The notes under the pieces are model-generated. The model searched no databases. It was not told the origin of the DNA and worked only from the letters and a program-made list of their open reading frames with translations. DNA of 64,000 nucleotides. Source: Bacteroidota bacterium. Its GTDB lineage: Bacteria; Bacteroidota; Bacteroidia; Flavobacteriales; Weeksellaceae. Positions 1-8,437 of the stretch are shown here, in pieces; the stretch's first letter is position 1, and the number at the start of each line of letters is the position of its first letter. The DNA lies in contig JAEXBS010000043.1 of NCBI GenBank assembly GCA_023393915.1, forward strand, positions 1 through 64,000, in the 5' to 3' direction. Made by a program: the position numbers and the translations under genes.

Positions 1-116
1 ATATCCGAATTGTAAAAGAGTTATTGGGTCATGAAAATATAAAAACGACTATGATCTACACTCATATCACTGACATAGACAAGCAAAAGACTCCTAGCCC
101 TCTTGATTTTTTATAA
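1..116 (+). CDS. Tyrosine recombinase/integrase, C-terminal end (5' end outside window)
   Basis: Only the last 37 codons are present, read in the frame starting at base 3 and ending with TAA at 114-116. They contain the end of a phage-integrase catalytic domain: LLGHENIKTT carries the second His of the RHRHY set and TTMIYTHI carries the nucleophilic Tyr. The tail ending in SPLDFL resembles the integron/XerC-like subgroup. Such enzymes cut and rejoin DNA at att sites. It lies about 180 bp from a tRNA-Pro 3' fragment, the usual kind of target. Whether the full gene is intact cannot be judged because it runs off the left edge. Confidence 0.8.
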   Translation, partial: IRIVKELLGHENIKTTMIYTHITDIDKQKTPSPLDFL

Positions 117-270
117 GAATAAGATGAGCTTTTCACGCTCTATAGAAACAAGCATTATGCTCCAATCATTCTTTAAGAAGGGTTGTTCTTCTAGCTTTAC
201 TTAACTTTGCTTAGGTTATTGAATAATCAATATTCAGATATAATTTGTCCGAAATGTGTCCGAAAAAAGA

Positions 271-297
271 AAAAGCCACTGATAATCAGTGGCTTTT
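271..297 (-). terminator. Hairpin terminator next to the tRNA-Pro fragment
   Basis: Stem AAAAGCCACTG/CAGTGGCTTTT with an ATAAT loop. On the minus strand it directly follows the tRNA-Pro 3' end and is trailed by a T-rich run, so it looks like the natural terminator of the tRNA whose 3' end is left here. It could also end the integrase transcript from the plus strand. Confidence 0.6.
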
Positions 298-320
298 GTC
301 GGGGTGGCAGGATTCGAACT
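298..320 (-). repeat. 3' fragment of a tRNA-Pro gene, probable att site
   Basis: On the minus strand this reads as the T loop, the 3' side of the T stem and the 3' acceptor strand of a tRNA ending CCTGCCACCCCGA, which fits bacterial tRNA-Pro. Upstream on the minus strand the similarity stops abruptly inside the T stem, so the 5' two thirds of a tRNA are missing and it cannot be functional. Such a fragment is what tyrosine recombinases leave when an element integrates into a tRNA 3' end. No intact tRNA-Pro is in the window. Confidence 0.65.
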
Positions 321-468
321 ATTCACTATATCTTCGGAAATTTCAGAATTACACGATTACGATATATTATTAAATGAACTGACTAATTAAACATCTTAAA
401 TGTATTAAAACAAAAACACCCAAAATTATTGGGTGTAATTTTGGGTGTAAATTCTGTAAACTATTGAT

Positions 469-561
469 TTACAGGCGTTTTTGTGGAGCCGGAGACTCTC
501 CCCTTTCAATAATGGTATATATAGTCGCTCTTCTACCTGAGAACTGCGTAGAAAGAATAAA
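469..561 (-). pseudogene. Possible AlpA-like excisionase remnant
   Basis: A 30-codon open stretch with no start codon that ends in TAA at 469. It contains RRATIYTIIERGESPAP, which resembles the helix-turn-helix of AlpA-type regulators of integrated elements (R-x-T-I-Y-x-x-I-x-x-G-x-x-P-x-P). Nothing before it in this frame is open (TGA at 562-564). Fragments this short can match by chance; its place beside an integrase end and an att-like scrap is the main support. The rest of 117-690 holds no gene that can be defended. Confidence 0.3.
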
Positions 562-642
562 TCAGTACAATTTGTTCGCAAAGCACATGAAAATTTGATC
601 AAACATAATTTTGCAAGACAAATACCAGACAAATTTATACTA

Positions 643-677
643 CAAAAAAAAACAAAAACCTCCTGTTAAAGGAGGTT
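643..677 (-). terminator. Intrinsic terminator of tRNA-Ala
   Basis: On the minus strand, just downstream of tRNA-Ala, AACCTCCT pairs with AGGAGGTT (657-664 with 670-677) and is followed by a long T-rich run (643-656). Confidence 0.8.
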
Positions 678-691
678 CTAAAGAATTAAAG

Positions 692-765
692 TGGAGAATA
701 CGGGATTCGAACCCGTGACCTTTTGACTGCCAGTCAAACGCGCTAGCCAACTGCGCCAATCCCCC
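692..765 (-). tRNA. tRNA-Ala (anticodon GGC)
   Basis: A complete 74-nt cloverleaf on the minus strand. The acceptor is GGGGGAT/ATTCTCC with the G3-U70 wobble that identifies alanine tRNAs, the D stem is GCGC/GCGC, the anticodon stem TTTGA/TCAAA has loop CTGGCAG (anticodon GGC, reading GCC/GCU), and the T arm is ACGGG-TTCGAAT-CCCGT with discriminator A. The CCA end is not encoded. A terminator follows at once. It does not share its 3' end with the tRNA-Pro fragment, so it is not the partner att site. Confidence 0.95.
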
Positions 766-822
766 TTATAATAGTCAATCCCATTCTAGAATTGAGAATG
801 CAATAATAAGGAATATTATAAA

Positions 823-860
823 AATGACAAAGCGCAGCATTGAAATAATACTGCGCTTTG
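823..860 (-). terminator. Terminator of the RND efflux operon
   Basis: Stem CAAAGCGCAG/CTGCGCTTTG (828-837 with 851-860), 17 bp past the outer-membrane-factor stop codon. T-rich sequence follows on both strands, so it may act in both directions. Confidence 0.75.
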
Positions 861-876
861 TTTTTATGGTTAAAGC

Positions 877-2292
877 TTATTTCCAGCCTCCTCCTAAAGC
901 TCTATAAAGTTCAATACCCGCTTGCATTTTCGCATACTTGGCATTGGAGATACTTAGCTCAGAATTCAGTTGGTTTACTGAAGCATTAAGAACTTCAAGG
1001 TAATTAGCCATACCGTAATTTACGAGCTCTTGAGAGAACTCTACGGATTTACTGTAGGCTTCTAGTTCCTTTTCTTTTAGAGCGATAAACTCGTCTTGTA
1101 CGCTGTACATTTTCACAGCATCAGAAACCTCTTTACCAGCATTTAGTACCGATTTTCTAAAACGCAGATAAGCGGCTTCTTGCTGCGCAAGACTTACTTC
1201 GTACTCGGTACGAATTTGTCTTTTTTGCAGGATCGGTTGCAAGAGCCCTCCTACCACATTAGCAAAAAGTGAATTCGCTGAAAACAAATTATCAATATCT
1301 TCTGCTTGGAGTCCTCCACCCGCAGTAATTCGAAGTGACGGATAAAACTGAGCCTTCGCTGCTTTAGTAACCTCAAAAGCATTGATTAAATTGTACTCTG
1401 CCAAACGTACATCGGGACGATTGCGAAGAAGTCCTGCTGGATACCCAAGATCTAGTTGAATCGCCACATTTTGATTGTTAAGCGTACCTCTTTGTACAGC
1501 TTTAGAAGGTTCCCCTTTTAGAAGACTAATCGTGTTTTCAAGTAGCTCAATCTGTACATCCATATTGATAAGCAAAGACTCAGCATTATGAACTAAAGCT
1601 TCACTTTGTTGTACCGCCACTTCAGAAAGACTCCCTGCTTCTTTGAGCGCCCTTGTAGTTTCAAGGTTCTTCTGTCTTAAAAGAATGGTTTCATTAATGA
1701 TTCTCTTCTGCTCATCGAAAGTTAAAAGCTGATAGTAGGCGCTTGCAATAGCAGCTACCAAATCACTTTTTACGGATTGGTGCGCAGCTACTGTTCCCAA
1801 ATAGGAAGCTAGTTGTGCTCTTTCTTGAGCCGCCATTTTCCCCCAGATGTCCGCCTCCCAATTGAGGGAACCGGTAAGATCCCATTGCGAGATTTCGTTT
1901 CTTTCAGAAAACATTTTACCGCTCGCTGTATTGAGCGATTGGGTACTGAATGTATAATTCGGTCCAATAGATATAGTAGGTAAATAGGCCGCTTTACTTT
2001 GCTTTAAATATGCTTCTGCAGAAACGATATTCTGAAGTGCTATTCGAACGTCTAAATTGTTTTCTAATGCAGTTGAAATATGCTTTTGTAAGATGGGATC
2101 GGTAAAAATTTCTTTCCACGATAAATCTCCAAAACTAATCGAATCCTGAGGGATCAAATCCGTTCTAAAAAGCTTCTCATCCACTACACTCGTAGGCGTT
2201 TCGTACTTCGTTTGGGTCGCACAAGAGGCCAACACCAAAAGAAGTGAGAAAGGCAGTAGAATTGATTTTATTGTAGTATTAATCATTGTCAA
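877..2292 (-). CDS. RND efflux outer membrane factor (TolC/OprM, NodT family lipoprotein)
   Basis: A 471-aa exit channel of a tripartite efflux pump; trimers of this family form a beta barrel plus alpha tunnel from periplasm to outside. A lipoprotein signal ends at LASC (C24), as in OprM/CusC, followed by two repeated outer-membrane-efflux domains rich in long helices (about 60-260 and 270-465). It contains the family features NWEADIWGK and LRNRPDVRLAEYNL. It is the last gene of a four-gene operon (regulator, adaptor, pump, channel), 27 bp after the pump gene, and is followed by a terminator. Substrates cannot be read from the sequence. Confidence 0.93.
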   Translation of the reverse strand: MTMINTTIKSILLPFSLLLVLASCATQTKYETPTSVVDEKLFRTDLIPQDSISFGDLSWKEIFTDPILQKHISTALENNLDVRIALQNIVSAEAYLKQSKAAYLPTISIGPNYTFSTQSLNTASGKMFSERNEISQWDLTGSLNWEADIWGKMAAQERAQLASYLGTVAAHQSVKSDLVAAIASAYYQLLTFDEQKRIINETILLRQKNLETTRALKEAGSLSEVAVQQSEALVHNAESLLINMDVQIELLENTISLLKGEPSKAVQRGTLNNQNVAIQLDLGYPAGLLRNRPDVRLAEYNLINAFEVTKAAKAQFYPSLRITAGGGLQAEDIDNLFSANSLFANVVGGLLQPILQKRQIRTEYEVSLAQQEAAYLRFRKSVLNAGKEVSDAVKMYSVQDEFIALKEKELEAYSKSVEFSQELVNYGMANYLEVLNASVNQLNSELSISNAKYAKMQAGIELYRALGGGWK

Positions 2293-2319
2293 TTTTTTAA
2301 TCTTTAATTATCCACGTTA

Positions 2320-5300
2320 TTATTCCGTCAAATGAATGGACTGTTCTTTTAGTGGACTAATTTTCTCCTGTATCCATTGGAAAATAACATAAAGCACCGG
2401 AATCGCTAAGAGACCAAAGAAGGTTCCAATAAGAAGACCTGCAGCTGCACCTGTACCGATAGAACGGTTCCCTACCATTCCAATTCCACTTGCAAATACG
2501 AGCGGAATCATCCCGAAGATAAAGGCAAAGGAGGTCATTAAAATCGGTCTCAAACGTGCCTTGGCTGCATTGATTGCAGACATAGCAATCGTTTCCCCAC
2601 GATGTCTTCTCTGAACGGCAAACTCGACAATCAAAATGGCGTTCTTGGCCAATAAACCAATAAGCATGATGATGGCAATTTGGAAATAGATGTTATTCTC
2701 AAGTCCCATGATACTTTGTCCAAAGTAAGCTCCAATTACCCCTAAAGGTAGAGAGACTAAAACAGCAAACGGAAGAATATAACTCTCGTACTGCGCAGCT
2801 AGAATAAAGTAGACAAAAAGGAAACTCAGTAGAAAGACAATATAGGTTTGTGAACCCGCTTTCATTTCTTCTTTGGTTAACCCAGTAAATTCTACATCAT
2901 AATCCGCAGGTAAATATTGTGAAGCGGTTTCCTGTACGGCTTTAATCGCATCACCGGTTGAGTAACCTGGATTGTTAGATCCACTTACCCCAACAGAAGT
3001 AAAGAGGTTGTAACGAGAAATGGACTGAGGCCCAAATGTACGCTCTAGATGAACGAACTGCGAAAGTGGAGCCATTGCTCCGGAAGCGGTTCTTACGTAA
3101 AACTTACTTAAATCAGCACCTGTGGCACGGTCTTCAGGAAGCGCTTGAATCATCACTCGAAACTGTTTACCGTATTTCGTAAAGTCAGATGAATAAATCC
3201 CTCCAACATATCCTTGCATCGCACTTAGAATACTAGACACCGACACTCCAACATCTTTTGCTCTAGGAACATCAATCACCATCTCGAATTGAGGATAATT
3301 GGTGTTGAATGATGTAGAGGCAAATTGAATTTCTGGTCTTTTCATCAGCTCGGCTAAGAAAGTCTGAGCTGTTGAGTTTAAAGTAGAGAGTTCTCCTCCA
3401 CTCTTATCTAGAAGTTCAAATTGAAACCCTTCGCTGGCACCAAATCCAGGGACACTCGGTGGAGAGAAGAAAATCATTTTTGCATCCGGATACTTAGCCG
3501 AAAGTCCAAAGAGTCTTCCGGTAATCGCATCCACTGAAGTCTGCTCTGATTTTCGGTCTTCAAAAGGCGCTAGCTTAATAAAGGCTTGTCCTACGTTCGA
3601 TCCCTGCCCGGACATAAACCCACGGCTGGCAGTAAAGGTTACGTTGGTTACTCCCTCAATGTTACGGGCTTCTTTCTGAAGGTCTTTTAGAATTGCATAG
3701 GTTCTTTCCAAGGAAGCACCAGGAGGAAGTTGAATATCGGCGAAAATAATTCCTCGGTCCTCTTTAGGAATAAATCCGGTCGGCATACTTGAATTCGCCC
3801 ACCAGAAGGTAAGTCCTCCTAAAACAAAGATAACTAAGGTGACCCACTTGTGTCTTAAAAGGTAGATGAAGGAACGTCCGTAACGGTTGGTTACCGTATT
3901 GAATCCGACATTGAATTTATAAAAGAATTTCCCTAAAGGTTTAAGCTCTTTGTAGTCTTTATGATGATGAGCAGCCGGCTTTAATAAAAGTGCACATAAA
4001 ACGGGACTTAGCGTTAAAGCGTTTACCGCAGAGATTAGAATTGCAATAATTAATGTGATCCCGAACTGTTGATAGAACACCCCCGTTGGCCCTTGCAAGA
4101 AGGTTACAGGAATAAATACCGCTGCCATTACTAGGGTAATTGAGATAATCGCACCTGTAATTTCATCCATCGCTTGAACGGTAGCCCGCTTGGCGTCTGT
4201 GACGCCCTGCTCTAATTTCGCGTGCACGGCTTCCACAACAACAATCGCGTCATCGACCACAATCCCAATGGCCAGAACCAAAGCAAATAAGGTAAGAAGG
4301 TTTAGGGAGTATCCTAAGAGATTCAAAAAGAAGAATGTACCGATAATAGAGACCGGAACCGCAATGGCCGGAATCAATGTAGAACGGAAATCTTGTAAAA
4401 AGATAAACACCACTAAGAACACGAGAATAAAGGCTTCAATTAGAGTGGTAATAACTTTTGAAATGGAAGCTTGAAGGAATTCATCTGTATCAAAGTTAAT
4501 ACTGTATCCAATCCCTTCTGGAAGGGTTTTTTCGGTTTCTTTTAGCTTGGCCTTAATTTCCGTAATGATCTCACTAGCATTGGATCCTGGCGTCTGGAAG
4601 ATCCCCATACTGATGGCTCTTCTCCCATTACTCTCCCCGATCCCTGTGTAGGATAAGGCATCCAAATCGATTTTTGCAACGTCTTTCAATCTTAGGAATT
4701 GTCCTCCACCTAGAGAACGAATCACTATGTTCTCGTAGTCTTCCACTTCACTGTATTTCCCCTTGTAGGTAATTACGTATTGAAAAGACTGTCCGTCGTT
4801 TTCACCCAAGGATCCAGCAGCGGCCTCTCGAGACTGCTCGTTAATAGCTGCAGAGACTTCTGAGGGCTCTACCCCGTAAGCAGCCATTCTAGCAGGATCC
4901 AACCACACTCTCATCGAGTAGGTTTTTCCTCCAAATGCCATAGCATCCCCTACACCATTCACCCTTTTAAGTTCAGGGATGATATTGATATTCAAATAAT
5001 TCTGAAGCCAGACTTCATCTAGGTCGGGGTTGGTAGTAAAAAAGGAAAGGAACATAAGCGCACTGGTTTGCTGCTTCTGAGTAATTACCCCGGATCGGGT
5101 TACCTCGGAAGGAAGCAGAGGCATAGCTCTTTGTACCTTATTCTGCACGTTTACCGCGGCGATATCGGGATCGATTCCTTGTTTAAAGAAGATCTCAATT
5201 GAAGCCGATCCGTTGTTTCCGGCACTTGAATTAATGTAGTCCATTCCTTCCACCCCATTGACTTGTTCTTCAATTGGGATAACAACAGAATTCATTACGG

Positions 5301-5466
5301 TTTGCGCATTGGCTCCCGGATAGTTGGCTTGAATTCTTACCGTGGGAGGCGCAATATCTGGGTATTGTGTTACCGGCAAGGACGAGAGTCCTAGGATCCC
5401 TAATACCACAATAATAATAGATATTACTGTGGAGAGAACGGGCCGGTCTATAAATCGTTTGATCAT
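2320..5466 (-). CDS. RND multidrug efflux pump, inner membrane subunit (AcrB/MexB type, HAE1)
   Basis: A 1048-aa proton-driven transporter of normal family length. It has the HAE1 N-terminus (MIKRFIDRPVLSTVIS), twelve expected membrane segments and two large periplasmic loops. The transmembrane Asp pair of the proton relay is in IGIVVDDAIVVVEAV and the relay Lys in LLAKNAILIVEFA. The GFIPKEDRG region of the second half is also typical. It takes substrates from the periplasm or outer leaflet and passes them to the TolC-like channel through the adaptor encoded just upstream. HAE1 rather than heavy-metal type is inferred from DDAIVVVEAV and overall match; the drug range is unknown. Confidence 0.95.
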   Translation of the reverse strand: MIKRFIDRPVLSTVISIIIVVLGILGLSSLPVTQYPDIAPPTVRIQANYPGANAQTVMNSVVIPIEEQVNGVEGMDYINSSAGNNGSASIEIFFKQGIDPDIAAVNVQNKVQRAMPLLPSEVTRSGVITQKQQTSALMFLSFFTTNPDLDEVWLQNYLNINIIPELKRVNGVGDAMAFGGKTYSMRVWLDPARMAAYGVEPSEVSAAINEQSREAAAGSLGENDGQSFQYVITYKGKYSEVEDYENIVIRSLGGGQFLRLKDVAKIDLDALSYTGIGESNGRRAISMGIFQTPGSNASEIITEIKAKLKETEKTLPEGIGYSINFDTDEFLQASISKVITTLIEAFILVFLVVFIFLQDFRSTLIPAIAVPVSIIGTFFFLNLLGYSLNLLTLFALVLAIGIVVDDAIVVVEAVHAKLEQGVTDAKRATVQAMDEITGAIISITLVMAAVFIPVTFLQGPTGVFYQQFGITLIIAILISAVNALTLSPVLCALLLKPAAHHHKDYKELKPLGKFFYKFNVGFNTVTNRYGRSFIYLLRHKWVTLVIFVLGGLTFWWANSSMPTGFIPKEDRGIIFADIQLPPGASLERTYAILKDLQKEARNIEGVTNVTFTASRGFMSGQGSNVGQAFIKLAPFEDRKSEQTSVDAITGRLFGLSAKYPDAKMIFFSPPSVPGFGASEGFQFELLDKSGGELSTLNSTAQTFLAELMKRPEIQFASTSFNTNYPQFEMVIDVPRAKDVGVSVSSILSAMQGYVGGIYSSDFTKYGKQFRVMIQALPEDRATGADLSKFYVRTASGAMAPLSQFVHLERTFGPQSISRYNLFTSVGVSGSNNPGYSTGDAIKAVQETASQYLPADYDVEFTGLTKEEMKAGSQTYIVFLLSFLFVYFILAAQYESYILPFAVLVSLPLGVIGAYFGQSIMGLENNIYFQIAIIMLIGLLAKNAILIVEFAVQRRHRGETIAMSAINAAKARLRPILMTSFAFIFGMIPLVFASGIGMVGNRSIGTGAAAGLLIGTFFGLLAIPVLYVIFQWIQEKISPLKEQSIHLTE

Positions 5467-5555
5467 TTTTTTAAATTCATTTTTTGGTAAGGTTTGGAAA
5501 AGAACTCAATCCTTTTCTCAACTCCCCCCTAAAAAAAGGGGCATTCGATTAAGTG

Positions 5556-6749
5556 TTAGTCTTCAAAGACGGGCTTGATGTTTTCTAAAACTGCATCCAG
5601 CTTTACGGGCTTGGATTTTACAGCACTACCCGGGCGAATCGTTCCGACTCCTTCTGCAACTACCGTTTCACCGTTCTTCACACCACTTTCTAAGAGGGCC
5701 ATGTTGTTTACTCGGTCAATGACTTGAACCACTGCATTTCTTGCGGTATCCTTTTCTACTTTGTAAACGTAGACAAGACCTTGCTGTTCGTAAGTAGCCG
5801 TTTCTGGAACCACCATTACTTGATCGTATTGCTTTGGAACGCGGATGGTTCCTGTGTTTCCGTTACTTAATAGTTTTTGAGGGTTAGGAAGCGATACACG
5901 GAACTGAATGGTTCCTGTAGTGGCATCAATCTGACCGGTTACCGTTTTAATCACTCCTTTCTCTGGATACACTTCACCATTAGCTAAAACAAGCTCTACT
6001 GCTGGTAAATTTTTTATTTTTTCATTTATTGAAGAACCATAAGAGTTCTTAAGGAAATCCAGATACTCCGTTTCGTTCATTGAGAAATAAGCATAAAGTT
6101 CGCTTGTATCAGAAACCGTTGTAATAGGCGTTGGATCACCAGGTCCCACTAAACTACCGTTACGCATATTGATTTTCCCTACTACCCCTGAAATAGGCGA
6201 GCGAATCACTGAGTAATCGATGTTGGCTCTAACTCCCTGAAAATTTGCGGAAGCTTGGGAACGTGCTGCCTGCGCCTGAGAAAGCTGTGCCTTTGCACGT
6301 GCTAAATTGGCCTCTGCGGTTTGAAGTTGTACACTAGAAATAATATTCTTCTCAACCAAAGGCTTCATTTTGCTTACCTCTACTTGAGCAACTTGAACTG
6401 CACTTTGAGCAGCCTCAACATTGGCCTGCGCGGCACGGATCCCGGCCTGTGCGGCAGAGGCCGATTCATTGAGCATATTGGTTTCCAAACGGAACAAAGG
6501 CTGTCCTTTGGATACGTACTGTCCTTCGTCCACTAGAACTTGGGTAATGTATCCCTGAATTTTTGCGCGTACTTCGTTATTGATCTTTCCTTCAATGCTG
6601 GCAGGAAAACTAGAATACCCTACTACGTTACGGGTTTCAACTTTTACGGTGGAAACTTCCCGAATCGGTGCAGGACCCTGTTCCTGCTTTTTTCCACAAG
6701 ATAGGACCACTAAAGATGTAAGGGCTAAAGTGATAATGGATTTATTCAT
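5556..6749 (-). CDS. RND efflux periplasmic adaptor (membrane fusion protein, AcrA type)
   Basis: A 397-aa lipoprotein (lipobox VLSC, C18) that bridges pump and channel. The order is lipoyl-like half (GYITQVLVDEGQYVSKGQPL, about 70-90), an Ala/Gln-rich helical hairpin (about 92-160), the second lipoyl half (IRSPISGVVGKINMRNGSLV), then beta-barrel and membrane-proximal domains. The start overlaps the regulator's 3' end by 8 bp, so the two are translationally linked. A gap of 89 bp separates it from the pump gene. The 25-aa acidic tail is not informative. Confidence 0.94.
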   Translation of the reverse strand: MNKSIITLALTSLVVLSCGKKQEQGPAPIREVSTVKVETRNVVGYSSFPASIEGKINNEVRAKIQGYITQVLVDEGQYVSKGQPLFRLETNMLNESASAAQAGIRAAQANVEAAQSAVQVAQVEVSKMKPLVEKNIISSVQLQTAEANLARAKAQLSQAQAARSQASANFQGVRANIDYSVIRSPISGVVGKINMRNGSLVGPGDPTPITTVSDTSELYAYFSMNETEYLDFLKNSYGSSINEKIKNLPAVELVLANGEVYPEKGVIKTVTGQIDATTGTIQFRVSLPNPQKLLSNGNTGTIRVPKQYDQVMVVPETATYEQQGLVYVYKVEKDTARNAVVQVIDRVNNMALLESGVKNGETVVAEGVGTIRPGSAVKSKPVKLDAVLENIKPVFED

Positions 6750-7203
6750 GATATAATCGTCTTAAAGCGTTTTCAATATTTTGTATACTCACCTTGAGTA
6801 TATCTCGGTAAACACCAAACTTTGATTTCGGATAAGTGCCTTGTTTTGCAAAATGCTCGGACAAACGACCTAATAGTTCGTCTTCTTTTTGAAGTCTTTG
6901 AAGCAATTGTTCGAAACGGATTTTGGTGAATCCATGGTTGATAAAAAACCGGCGTTTTCTTCCTTCTGATTTTTCTTCACGAATCAGTTGAAGATGAAGT
7001 AGCAAATGAAGCGAAGTGGAAACTGTGCTTTTACTGACAGAAAACTCCTCTACAATCTCTTCAAAGGTAATGCCCCGTCGAGCCAAATCAAAAATGAGGT
7101 AAGTATGAATTTTTGAAGCAAGAGGTGGCAAGTGAAAGAATTCACTGTAAAAATTGACCATGTCCTCAAAAAGTACCGGATCTACGGCTATTTGCTCACT
7201 CAT
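6742..7203 (-). CDS. GbsR/MarR-like winged-helix regulator of the efflux operon
   Basis: A 153-aa winged-helix protein of the GbsR type: helices and HTH around residues 38-75 (ITFEEIVEEFSVSKSTVSTS), a basic wing (KSEGRKRRFF), then a C-terminal helical dimerisation region. It is the first gene of the RND operon and overlaps the adaptor start. A perfect inverted repeat lies at its promoter (7237-7264), so autoregulation and ligand-released repression of the pump is the simplest model. That is inferred from layout; the inducer is unknown. Confidence 0.85.
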   Translation of the reverse strand: MSEQIAVDPVLFEDMVNFYSEFFHLPPLASKIHTYLIFDLARRGITFEEIVEEFSVSKSTVSTSLHLLLHLQLIREEKSEGRKRRFFINHGFTKIRFEQLLQRLQKEDELLGRLSEHFAKQGTYPKSKFGVYRDILKVSIQNIENALRRLYHE

Positions 7204-7224
7204 ACAAGGATTTTATTTCGAGCA

Positions 7225-7264
7225 CAAAGATATAAAAATTGGTTCGGATAAAATCGAACCAATT
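7225..7264 (-). promoter_or_regulatory. Promoter and operator of the RND efflux operon
   Basis: A TATCTTTG -7 element (7225-7232, minus strand) fits the Bacteroidota TAnnTTTG. Just upstream, AATTGGTTCG and CGAACCAATT form a perfect 10-bp inverted repeat with an 8-bp spacer (7237-7264), about where a repressor would cover the -33 region. No clear TTG -33 element is seen at normal spacing. Confidence 0.7.
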
Positions 7265-7436
7265 GATTTTATAGATAAAAAATATGAGTTAAAATTTCTT
7301 AAAATTTTCGATCCAAAGGCCTAATGAAGGTACTTTTGAGTAGGCTCGTGAGAAATTATCCGTTAGATCGTATTGAATAATCTCTACCGAAAACACATAA
7401 GATGTTTAGTTTGTAATCCTACAAGCTTGAAAGGAT

Positions 7437-7952
7437 TTAAAAAAGCTTCTTCTCAAATGCTTTTCTTGCTTCTCCTCTATGATAGACCGTACCACAAAAA
7501 GTATAACCCATTTTTTCAAGAATACGAAGCATACTATAATTGTCGTGATTGGTATCCATTCTTACAGAAGAAATATTCTGCTTTTTGGCAAGGTGCTCGA
7601 GACTTTCGATAATCTTTCGACCTAGACCTTTCCCCGCACCTTTTCGATCCGCTGTGATGCGATGGATCACATAAAAATCATCTTGACTAATCCAAGCACC
7701 GTCAATTTTATCGTAAGCCGGCTCTTGGCCAATATGAGCGGCTAGATAAGCCCATATCTTGTCTTGAGACTTAAGAACATAACCCCAAGATTTTTCTATA
7801 TCACTTCTTAAGACCGTCAGATTGGGATAACCGTCTTGCCACTGCGTGGATCCGTCCTCTTTTCTTAAAGCAATACTTCCTTCCATCAGACTCCAAATCT
7901 GATCGATGTCCTTTTGATCCGCGAGGGTAAATTCTAAATCTTCTAATTCCAT
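7437..7952 (-). CDS. GNAT-family N-acetyltransferase
   Basis: A 171-aa single-domain acetyltransferase. The acetyl-CoA pyrophosphate-binding motif A is clear in GAGKGLGRKIIESLE (about residues 105-120), preceded by the beta4 strand HRITAD and followed by the RMDTNHDNYSMLRILEKMGY motif B region. This subgroup acts on small amines or proteins; the substrate cannot be told. It stands alone on the minus strand between the regulator's promoter region and a terminator at 8017-8050, so it probably has its own promoter. Confidence 0.85.
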   Translation of the reverse strand: MELEDLEFTLADQKDIDQIWSLMEGSIALRKEDGSTQWQDGYPNLTVLRSDIEKSWGYVLKSQDKIWAYLAAHIGQEPAYDKIDGAWISQDDFYVIHRITADRKGAGKGLGRKIIESLEHLAKKQNISSVRMDTNHDNYSMLRILEKMGYTFCGTVYHRGEARKAFEKKLF

Positions 7953-8015
7953 GAGCTTTAATGTGCAAATCTATTTATTTTCAAATGCCCTTTGAAATTA
8001 AGTTCAATTAACATT

Positions 8016-8050
8016 GGAAAAAACTATAGCACCCGAAAAGAGTGCTATAG
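8016..8050 (-). terminator. Terminator after the DUF2007 gene
   Basis: Stem CTATAGCAC/GTGCTATAG (8024-8032 with 8042-8050), with a run of T after it on the minus strand, 29 bp beyond the stop of the DUF2007 gene. Confidence 0.8.
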
Positions 8051-8079
8051 AAAAAAGTAGTAAAATTTAAATTATGAAA

Positions 8080-8331
8080 CTAATTTGGGTTCTTATTATT
8101 AGGATCGGTTTCTTTAAGCCACTGATCAATAATCTTAAAGGCCTGTTCTTCTTTATCCAAACTCACCTTAACGCTCAACGTATTGGCCGTGGGAGTCGTA
8201 GTAAAAGTCATATATTTATTTTCAACCGAAGGCTCAATTCCTGCCTTTTCTAACCGGGATCTCACCAGTTGGATTTCCTGTTGTACGTCACTTTCAAACA
8301 CCGATACTCTCGTCCTATTTTCCATATCCAT
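8080..8331 (-). CDS. DUF2007 small protein (putative signal transducer)
   Basis: An 83-aa cytosolic protein with the ferredoxin-like fold expected of DUF2007: the IQLVRSRLEKAGI helix near the start and the VKVSLDKEEQAFKIIDQWL strand-helix at the end. The last ten residues (DPNNKNPN) are likely disordered. DUF2007 proteins are called putative signal-transducing proteins, but no biochemical role is established. It has its own terminator and looks monocistronic. Residues 1-2 (MDM) leave a second possible Met start two codons in. Confidence 0.75.
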   Translation of the reverse strand: MDMENRTRVSVFESDVQQEIQLVRSRLEKAGIEPSVENKYMTFTTTPTANTLSVKVSLDKEEQAFKIIDQWLKETDPNNKNPN

Positions 8332-8437
8332 TTCTTATTCAGATTATAAATTTAGGAAATTCTTATCACTTATTCAAATACTTAACGTAAATTTAACATT
8401 AAATGTGTTAAACTAAGCAAAAGTTTACATTAACTGT

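Noticed and set aside
426..632. 68-codon minus-strand frame beginning MSGICLAKLC
   Set aside because: Its residues resemble nothing I know, and the AlpA-like signal lies in a different frame of the same bases, so it is taken as chance.
692..765. tRNA-Ala as the intact partner of the tRNA fragment at 298-320
   Set aside because: Only the universal T-loop bases are shared; the acceptor ends differ (ATTCTCC versus CACCCCG).
5467..5555. CCCCCCT/GGGG hairpin between adaptor and pump genes as a terminator
   Set aside because: Only four pairs, with the T-run inside the loop and not after the stem; the genes are clearly one operon.
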